Shown here: positions 7,881-11,496 of the stretch, piece by piece
How positions within the stretch are numbered: the first letter of the stretch is position 1
Layout of the letters: each line of letters starts with the position of its first letter
NCBI GenBank assembly: GCA_014730235.1
Contig: WJIO01000132.1
Coordinates: 1-11,496 of the forward strand
Length of the DNA: 11,496 nucleotides
Source of the DNA: Candidatus Poribacteria bacterium
Lineage (GTDB): Bacteria > Poribacteria > DTPJ01 > WJIO01
Reading direction: 5' to 3'
Translations under genes and position numbers: made by a program
Notes under the pieces: generated by a model
Told to the model about the DNA's origin: nothing
What the model saw: the letters and a program-made list of their open reading frames with translations, nothing else
The model's database searches: none

Positions 7881-8052
7881 GTAATCGTTAAAAATGGATA
7901 TAATTTAGTTGTCATTCCTGCGGAAGCAGGAATCCAGTCTACCGAGATAGTGTTTTTTCTGGATTCCTGCTTCCGCAGGAATGACAAATTTTGTAATTTA
8001 CCATAATTATAAAGGTATTTTCTAAACAAATTTTTCATTTTTTAACGATTAC
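7881..8052. mobile_element. MITE-like palindromic element, copy 1
   Basis: This 172-bp non-coding element is bounded by perfect 14-bp inverted repeats: GTAATCGTTAAAAA (7881-7894) and TTTTTAACGATTAC (8039-8052). ATAAA occurs directly on each side (7876-7880, 8053-8057), like a 5-bp target duplication. Its core is a perfect 27-bp inverted repeat (7911-7937 with 7959-7985, arms starting GTCATTCCTGCGGAAGCAGG) around a 21-base loop. The 67 bases after the hairpin align without gaps to the same part of copy 2. No reading frame is present, so any movement would depend on a transposase elsewhere. It occupies the middle of the 459-base gap between the divergent genes. Confidence 0.8.
7911..7985. repeat. 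Perfect 27-bp inverted repeat (hairpin), copy 1 core
   Basis: The arms 7911-7937 and 7959-7985 are exact reverse complements (29 bp including two flanking T-A pairs). Each arm is itself internally palindromic (TCCTGC GGAA GCAGGA), so a cruciform or two small hairpins could form. Arms of the type GTCATTCC-GCG-AAGC-GGAATCCAG recur as intergenic repeats in many unrelated bacteria, from general knowledge. No U-run follows, so it is not a standard terminator. Confidence 0.92.
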
Positions 8053-8126
8053 ATAAAATAATGTTTTTTTTGGAATATTCTAAGCTTTATTTTGGTATAG
8101 AAGATCAGAAGTGATTTTATAAATAC

Positions 8127-8144
8127 ATCATAATTCATTATGAT
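8127..8144. promoter_or_regulatory. Operator-like palindrome upstream of the archaemetzincin gene
   Basis: ATCATAAT-TC-ATTATGAT is a perfect 8-2-8 inverted repeat ending 30 bases before the TTG start. The shape resembles AT-rich operators bound by Fur/Zur/PerR-type repressors, though those usually have a one-base centre. The right arm contains TATGAT (8139-8144), a possible -10 element, and a second TATGAT lies at 8151-8156; I find no good -35 for either. The regulator is unknown. Confidence 0.4.
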
Positions 8145-8174
8145 AAAATATATGATATAAGAAAGGTGAATATT

Positions 8175-8882
8175 TTGAATATACTTCGTGCATTACCTTT
8201 ATTATTTGTATTACTTGTATTATTTGCGGTCTTTATATTCCTTCTGAGTTCCTGCAGTTCATCCGAACAGGAATACCCGGAGGGAAATATTGATGTAGAT
8301 TCAGAAATATATATTGTACCAGTAGGTGATGTGGATGAAGATCTACTTTACCCATTGATTGATAAGCTGGAAAAAAGATTTACAACAACAGTGCATGTAG
8401 CCCTTGATAAGGGCATACCAGTTCCTGAAGATGCTTATGATTATGACGCCCAACAGTATGTGGCAATGTATGTACTCTACGAGCTTTTGACAAAAGTTGA
8501 AGTGCCTGAAAACGACAAGATATTGGGCGTGACAAATGTTGATTTATTTGTACCGGAATCCGACAGAGGTTTTATATTCGGTCAGGCCCATGTAGGCAAA
8601 AATGCTAAAGGTGCAATAATATCAACTATACGCATGAACCCTAAATCATACAAAGGTGGTAGAGAAGATAAAGAGCTTTTGATCAGCCGCATGACAAAGG
8701 AAGCAATTCATGAGTTAGGACATGTCTTTGGCCTAAAAAATTGTTATGAGAAAGAATGTGTCATGTATCTTCCCAAAAATCGAAAAGAAATTGACAAAAA
8801 AACCGATAGTTTCTGTTTACCATGTCAGAAACTATCTCGTCCATCACCAAAAGATAAGGTTGTTAAACCTCCGGAGTTATAA
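8175..8882 (+). CDS. Archaemetzincin-family zinc metalloprotease, predicted lipoprotein
   Basis: 235 residues from TTG 8175, placed 5 bases after AAAGGTGA (8162-8169). An in-frame GTG at 8166 overlaps that ribosome site and is less likely. Residues ~5-26 are a long hydrophobic segment ending in LLSSC, a lipobox with lipidation at C27, so the protein is probably membrane-anchored outside the cytoplasm. The archaemetzincin signature is clear: HELGHVFG (H179, E180, H183, G186), then C190, C195, M197, C214 and C217, with CLPC closing a four-cysteine structural zinc site. The spacing from M197 to C214 is 16 residues. The third metzincin ligand position (HExxHxxGxxH) is N189 instead of His. Archaemetzincins are usually described as soluble proteins, so the lipobox is unusual. 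A proline- and lysine-rich tail ends the protein. Substrate is unknown. The next gene starts 38 bases downstream. Confidence 0.87.
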   Translation: MNILRALPLLFVLLVLFAVFIFLLSSCSSSEQEYPEGNIDVDSEIYIVPVGDVDEDLLYPLIDKLEKRFTTTVHVALDKGIPVPEDAYDYDAQQYVAMYVLYELLTKVEVPENDKILGVTNVDLFVPESDRGFIFGQAHVGKNAKGAIISTIRMNPKSYKGGREDKELLISRMTKEAIHELGHVFGLKNCYEKECVMYLPKNRKEIDKKTDSFCLPCQKLSRPSPKDKVVKPPEL

Positions 8883-8920
8883 ATAAAAATACTATCAAAC
8901 TTACTCAGGAAGTATAAATT

Positions 8921-10267
8921 ATGGCTAATGTAGTATTTATCGAACCCAGATGTAGTTTTAATTCATACGGATTCTTTCGTTTACCCCTTATGGGTTCTCT
9001 ATGTCTGGGAACTATACTCAAGCAGGCAGAACATGAAGTCCTGGTATTTCGGGACAGTGTAAAAAGCGTTTACAATAAAGCAAAAGACAAGCTAAACGAA
9101 AATATACTCAAGGCTGATGTAGTTGCCATATCTGTTATGACAAGCACAGCCAATAGGGCTTACCAGATAGCTGATGCCATAAGAAGAGCATCTCCCCGGA
9201 TACGAATAATTATGGGAGGTGCTCATGCTACTTATATGCCCGAAGAAGCTTTACAGCATTCGGATTTAGTCGTAAAAGGTGAAGGTGAAGAGATTATCAT
9301 TGAATCGGTGGAAAATCATAAATTAACAGGTATTATTGACGGCCCTTCGGTAGATGATTTGAATAAATACCCAATTCCCGATTTTTCCATCCTGGCTGAT
9401 ATGAATAAACCACCCAGAGTCACCCCTATATCTACATCCCGGGGTTGTCCTTATGATTGTATATTCTGCACTGTATCATCTACATTCGGTAGGAAATACA
9501 GGTTTCGTGATCCCGATCTTGTGCTGGAAGAAATCAGAATGAGAGTTGCTGATGGATTCAGAACTTTTTTCTTCTATGACGATAACTTCGCCGCCAATAG
9601 ACCGGGAACAAAAAAGCTCCTGGAAGGTATGGCAGACCTGGGTGTTGATATAAGCTGGTCGGCAGAAGCCAGAACCAATATAGCCAGAGACAAAGAACTC
9701 CTGAAACTTATGGCCAGGGCCAATTGTGACCGGGTGTTTATTGGTTTTGAGTCAATTAATCCTAAAACTCTGGAAAGTTACAATAAACGTCAAACTCTGG
9801 ATGATGTGAAAAAATGCATAAATAATCTTCATGAAGCAGGAATAGGCATTCACGGCATGTTTGCCCTGGGTTCTGACGATGATGATCTGAATACCATAAA
9901 AGACACGGTGAAATTTTGTCATGAAATGGAAATGAAATCAGCCCAATTCGCCCTTTTGCATCCCCTGCCCGGAAGTAGATTATATAACATACTGGATTCA
10001 GAGGACAGAATATTTACAAAAGACTGGTCTTTATACGATGGTACACATGTAGTCTTTAAGCCTAATCGTATACATCCTGTAGAGCTTCAGGAAAAATTTT
10101 TCTGGGCATGGAAGACATTTTATTCCCTATGGCATAAACCTCATCTGTATTTGGTCTGTCGGTATGTAATTAAAAAGTGGAAAAAGAAAAACAAAAACAG
10201 AATGGTTGAGTTGAAAAAAAAGTTTAATGATGTCAACTGGAAACCAAATTTTTCCAATAATGATTGA
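8921..10267 (+). CDS. B12-binding-domain radical SAM protein
   Basis: 448 residues; ATG 8921 follows AGGAAG (8907-8912) by 8 bases. Residues ~1-135 form a cobalamin-binding-like Rossmann domain (GTILKQAEHEV, VVAISVMTST, IIMGGAHATYMPEEAL, VVKGEGEE), but the DxHxxG cobalt-ligand motif is not seen. Residues ~165-370 are the radical SAM barrel with C176-x3-C180-x2-C183 (RGCPYDCIFC), which binds the 4Fe-4S cluster, then EEIRMRVADGFRTFFFYDDNF, RVFIGFES and GIHGMFALG. The C-terminus is helical and very basic (KKWKKKNKNR). The architecture matches BchE-like radical SAM enzymes that methylate or rearrange unreactive carbons. The product cannot be predicted. It lacks the extra C-terminal Fe-S clusters of the anaerobic sulfatase maturase. 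Its spacing suggests cotranscription with the archaemetzincin gene. Confidence 0.9.
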   Translation: MANVVFIEPRCSFNSYGFFRLPLMGSLCLGTILKQAEHEVLVFRDSVKSVYNKAKDKLNENILKADVVAISVMTSTANRAYQIADAIRRASPRIRIIMGGAHATYMPEEALQHSDLVVKGEGEEIIIESVENHKLTGIIDGPSVDDLNKYPIPDFSILADMNKPPRVTPISTSRGCPYDCIFCTVSSTFGRKYRFRDPDLVLEEIRMRVADGFRTFFFYDDNFAANRPGTKKLLEGMADLGVDISWSAEARTNIARDKELLKLMARANCDRVFIGFESINPKTLESYNKRQTLDDVKKCINNLHEAGIGIHGMFALGSDDDDLNTIKDTVKFCHEMEMKSAQFALLHPLPGSRLYNILDSEDRIFTKDWSLYDGTHVVFKPNRIHPVELQEKFFWAWKTFYSLWHKPHLYLVCRYVIKKWKKKNKNRMVELKKKFNDVNWKPNFSNND

Positions 10268-10274
10268 TTACCGG

Positions 10275-10303
10275 TTGAATTTTGACATTAAATATGTTAT
10301 ACT
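10275..10303 (+). promoter_or_regulatory. Sigma70-type promoter of the tRNA gene
   Basis: TTGAAT (10275-10280) and TATACT (10298-10303) are 17 bases apart, putting transcription start near 10310, about 16 bases before the mature tRNA. A perfect TTGACA at 10282-10287 is only 10 bases from TATACT, too close to pair with it. Confidence 0.6.
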
Positions 10304-10325
10304 AAGTTGAGATATTTGGGATTGT

Positions 10326-10402
10326 GCCCCTGTAGCTCAGCTGGATAGAGCAACTGCCTCCTAAGCAGTGGGCCGTGCGTTCGAATCGCGCCAGGGGCAC
10401 CA
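10326..10402 (+). tRNA. tRNA-Arg(CCU)
   Basis: A 77-base cloverleaf with encoded CCA. The acceptor stem is GCCCCTG with CAGGGGC, then discriminator A and CCA (10400-10402). The D arm is GCTC...GAGC. The anticodon arm is ACTGC-CTCCTAA-GCAGT with anticodon CCT at 10360-10362, reading AGG arginine codons. The T arm is GTGCG-TTCGAAT-CGCGC with one G-T pair. It has its own promoter and terminator, so it is expressed separately from the flanking genes. I see no integrase or duplicated tRNA 3' end nearby, so nothing suggests use as an attachment site. Confidence 0.97.
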
Positions 10403-10425
10403 TATTCCAATTCAGAAAGGTTGTG

Positions 10426-10467
10426 AGACCATAGGCCTCTTCTGTCTATGGTCTTTTGTATGTTTTT
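10426..10467 (+). terminator. Intrinsic terminator after tRNA-Arg
   Basis: AGACCATAG (10426-10434) pairs perfectly with CTATGGTCT (10446-10454) around an 11-base loop, followed by TTTT, GTATG and TTTTT. It lies 24 bases after the tRNA CCA and ends 49 bases before the PHP gene, which therefore probably needs its own promoter in that short gap; I find no convincing one. Confidence 0.85.
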
Positions 10468-10516
10468 ACCGGCATCCGTCCAAACGGCTTATCATTAAAA
10501 CGAAAGAAATCCTGCC

Positions 10517-11164
10517 ATGATCGATCTTCATACTCATTCTTTATTTAGCGATGGTGTTCTTCTTCCTGCGGAACTTGTTCAGAGAGCGGAATATATAGGT
10601 TATGATGCCATAGGCATCACCGACCATGTAGACCATTCCAACATTGACTTTGTCGTTCCCCATATAACCAGATTTGCAGAATCTGTCAACGGAATTACAA
10701 AAATAAACGTTATACCAGGTGTAGAAATTACTCATGTACCGCCTGTAGCTATTGCATCTCTTGCCAAAAGGGCCAGGAAACTTGGCGCAAAACTGGTGCT
10801 GGTTCATGGTGAGACCATTGTTGAACCTGTTCCACCAGGAACAGATCACCATGCTTTGCTGGCGGATATTAATATATTAGCCCATCCGGGACTTATAGAG
10901 CCTGATGATGTTAAACTTGCTGCTCAAAGGGGAATATGCCTTGAAATAACAGCTCGAAAAGGCCATTCTTTGACTAACGGTCATGTGGCTAAACTCGCCT
11001 TGGATTTTGGCGCAAAGCTTGTGTTAAACACAGATTCCCACGATCCGTCTAACCTTATAACAAGGGAAAACGCCATTAGAGTTGCCAAAGGTGCAGGACT
11101 AAAAGATAAACAAATGGATGAAATGTTTAATAATTCTAAAAAACTAGTCGAAAAAATTTTGTGA
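10517..11164 (+). CDS. PHP-domain phosphoesterase (histidinol-phosphatase-like)
   Basis: 215 residues, a complete compact PHP domain with all metal-ligand motifs: H5-x-H7 in DLHTHS with D12, TD36H37, GVE70, H97 in VHGET, AHPG (H123) and D173-x-H175 in NTDSHD. PHP proteins use a trinuclear metal centre to hydrolyse phosphate esters; relatives are annotated as histidinol-phosphatase-like or as the PHP domain of DNA polymerases. It is free-standing here, soluble, and shorter than typical HisK-type histidinol phosphatases (~260 residues). No histidine-biosynthesis genes are nearby, so the substrate is open. Only a weak purine stretch (GAAAG, ~10502-10506) precedes the ATG. A MITE-like element begins three bases after the stop codon. 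Confidence 0.9.
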   Translation: MIDLHTHSLFSDGVLLPAELVQRAEYIGYDAIGITDHVDHSNIDFVVPHITRFAESVNGITKINVIPGVEITHVPPVAIASLAKRARKLGAKLVLVHGETIVEPVPPGTDHHALLADINILAHPGLIEPDDVKLAAQRGICLEITARKGHSLTNGHVAKLALDFGAKLVLNTDSHDPSNLITRENAIRVAKGAGLKDKQMDEMFNNSKKLVEKIL

Positions 11165-11167
11165 TAA

Positions 11168-11368
11168 GTAATCGTTAAAAAATAGGTTCTTCCGGGTTTA
11201 GTGGGATTATAATTGAAAATCCTCTCAGCCTGTCATTCCTGCGAAATCAGGAATCCAGTAGATCCGCATAAAGACTGAATTCCTGATTTCGCAGGAATGA
11301 CAAATTCTATAATTGACTATAGAAAAAAGTGTATATGGTAAACATATCTTTCATTTTTTAATGATTAC
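11168..11368. mobile_element. MITE-like palindromic element, copy 2
   Basis: This 201-bp relative of the element at 7881-8052 is bounded by GTAATCGTTAAAAAA (11168-11182) and TTTTTTAATGATTAC (11354-11368), 15 bp with one G-T mismatch. GATAA (11163-11167) and AATAA (11369-11373) flank it, a possible 5-bp target duplication with one change. The core hairpin is at 11232-11301. The 67 bases after the hairpin match copy 1 at roughly three quarters of positions without gaps, including a shared TTTCATTTTTTAA near the end. The part left of the hairpin is 64 bases, against 30 in copy 1, so an insertion or deletion separates them. No coding capacity. Confidence 0.8.
11232..11301. repeat. 27-bp inverted repeat (hairpin), copy 2 core
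   Basis: The arms 11232-11258 and 11275-11301 pair with a single mismatch around a 16-base loop. Compared with copy 1, the left arm differs at two bases (GCGGAAGC versus GCGAAATC) and the right arm carries the matching complementary changes. It lies 68 bases after the PHP stop and could stabilise or end that transcript, although no U-run follows. Confidence 0.9.
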
Positions 11369-11375
11369 AATAATT

Positions 11376-11495
11376 TCAAGTTGCTATACTTTTACACCTT
11401 TTTTGATAAAGTAAATTTTTATGTGGTTTTTCAGGATAAGCCGGCGCGTGCCTAATCTTCTGTAAAATCTCATAAATATTGCCTTGAATTATAAG
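11376..11495 (-). CDS. Possible C-terminal end of an unrecognised leftward gene
   Basis: On the - strand a frame is open from the right edge for 39 codons, ending at TGA (11376-11378), with a basic, mixed composition (for example QKIRHAPAYPEKPHKN). I do not recognise it. In AT-rich DNA a run this short can arise by chance, so it is only a candidate; the rest would lie outside the window. Confidence 0.25.
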   Translation of the reverse strand, partial: LIIQGNIYEILQKIRHAPAYPEKPHKNLLYQKRCKSIAT

Positions 11496-11496
11496 C

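Noticed and set aside
7911-7985. Repeat unit resembling a CRISPR repeat
   Set aside because: The units are inverted, not direct, occur as one pair per element, and there are no regular spacers or cas genes.
8921-10267. Radical SAM protein as the anaerobic sulfatase maturase
   Set aside because: It has an N-terminal cobalamin-type domain and lacks the cysteine-rich SPASM-like C-terminus expected of that enzyme; it is also about 3.2 kb from the sulfatase.
10282-10287. Perfect TTGACA as -35 of the tRNA promoter
   Set aside because: Only 10 bases separate it from TATACT, and no -10 lies 17 bases downstream; TTGAAT at 10275-10280 has the correct 17-base spacing.
10326-10402. tRNA-Arg as an integration site for an island
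   Set aside because: No integrase and no duplicated tRNA 3' segment can be seen in the window.

Overview
The window comes from an unidentified, moderately AT-rich bacterium. It is a diderm: one gene encodes a Wzi-type outer-membrane barrel and another a likely lipoprotein. A sulfatase, an FGE-fold protein, a two-domain alpha/beta hydrolase, a cobalamin-type radical SAM enzyme and palindromic repeats suggest an uncultured, probably anaerobic lineage from the polysaccharide-rich phyla. No gene fixes the taxon.

Left block (1-5697, all +): a closely spaced run of five genes. They are the 3' part of a five-bladed beta-propeller glycosidase-like protein, a secreted PEGA-like plus FGE-fold protein, a class I SAM methyltransferase, a Wzi-family outer-membrane protein and a type I sulfatase. 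Short gaps and one 23-base overlap suggest one transcription unit concerned with a surface, possibly sulfated, glycan. The FGE-fold protein is exported and lacks both catalytic cysteines, so it is probably not the maturase of the neighbouring cytoplasmic sulfatase.

Middle (5784-7715, -): a convergent gene for a large tandem alpha/beta hydrolase related to acetyl-xylan-esterase-like proteins. It has a TTG start with a very strong Shine-Dalgarno sequence. The second hydrolase domain lacks a nucleophile serine. The 459-base divergent intergenic region to its right holds a hydrolase promoter candidate, two palindromes and the first copy of a MITE-like element.

Right block (8175-11164, +): a predicted lipoprotein archaemetzincin, a B12-type radical SAM protein, a tRNA-Arg(CCU) gene with its own promoter and terminator, and a PHP-domain phosphoesterase. 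A second MITE copy begins three bases after the PHP stop codon. The last ~120 bases may hold the end of a leftward gene.

The most notable structure is the pair of MITE-like elements (7881-8052 and 11168-11368). They share 14-15-bp terminal inverted repeats, possible 5-bp target duplications and a central 27-bp hairpin. The hairpin arms differ between copies at positions that changed together on both arms, so pairing is kept.
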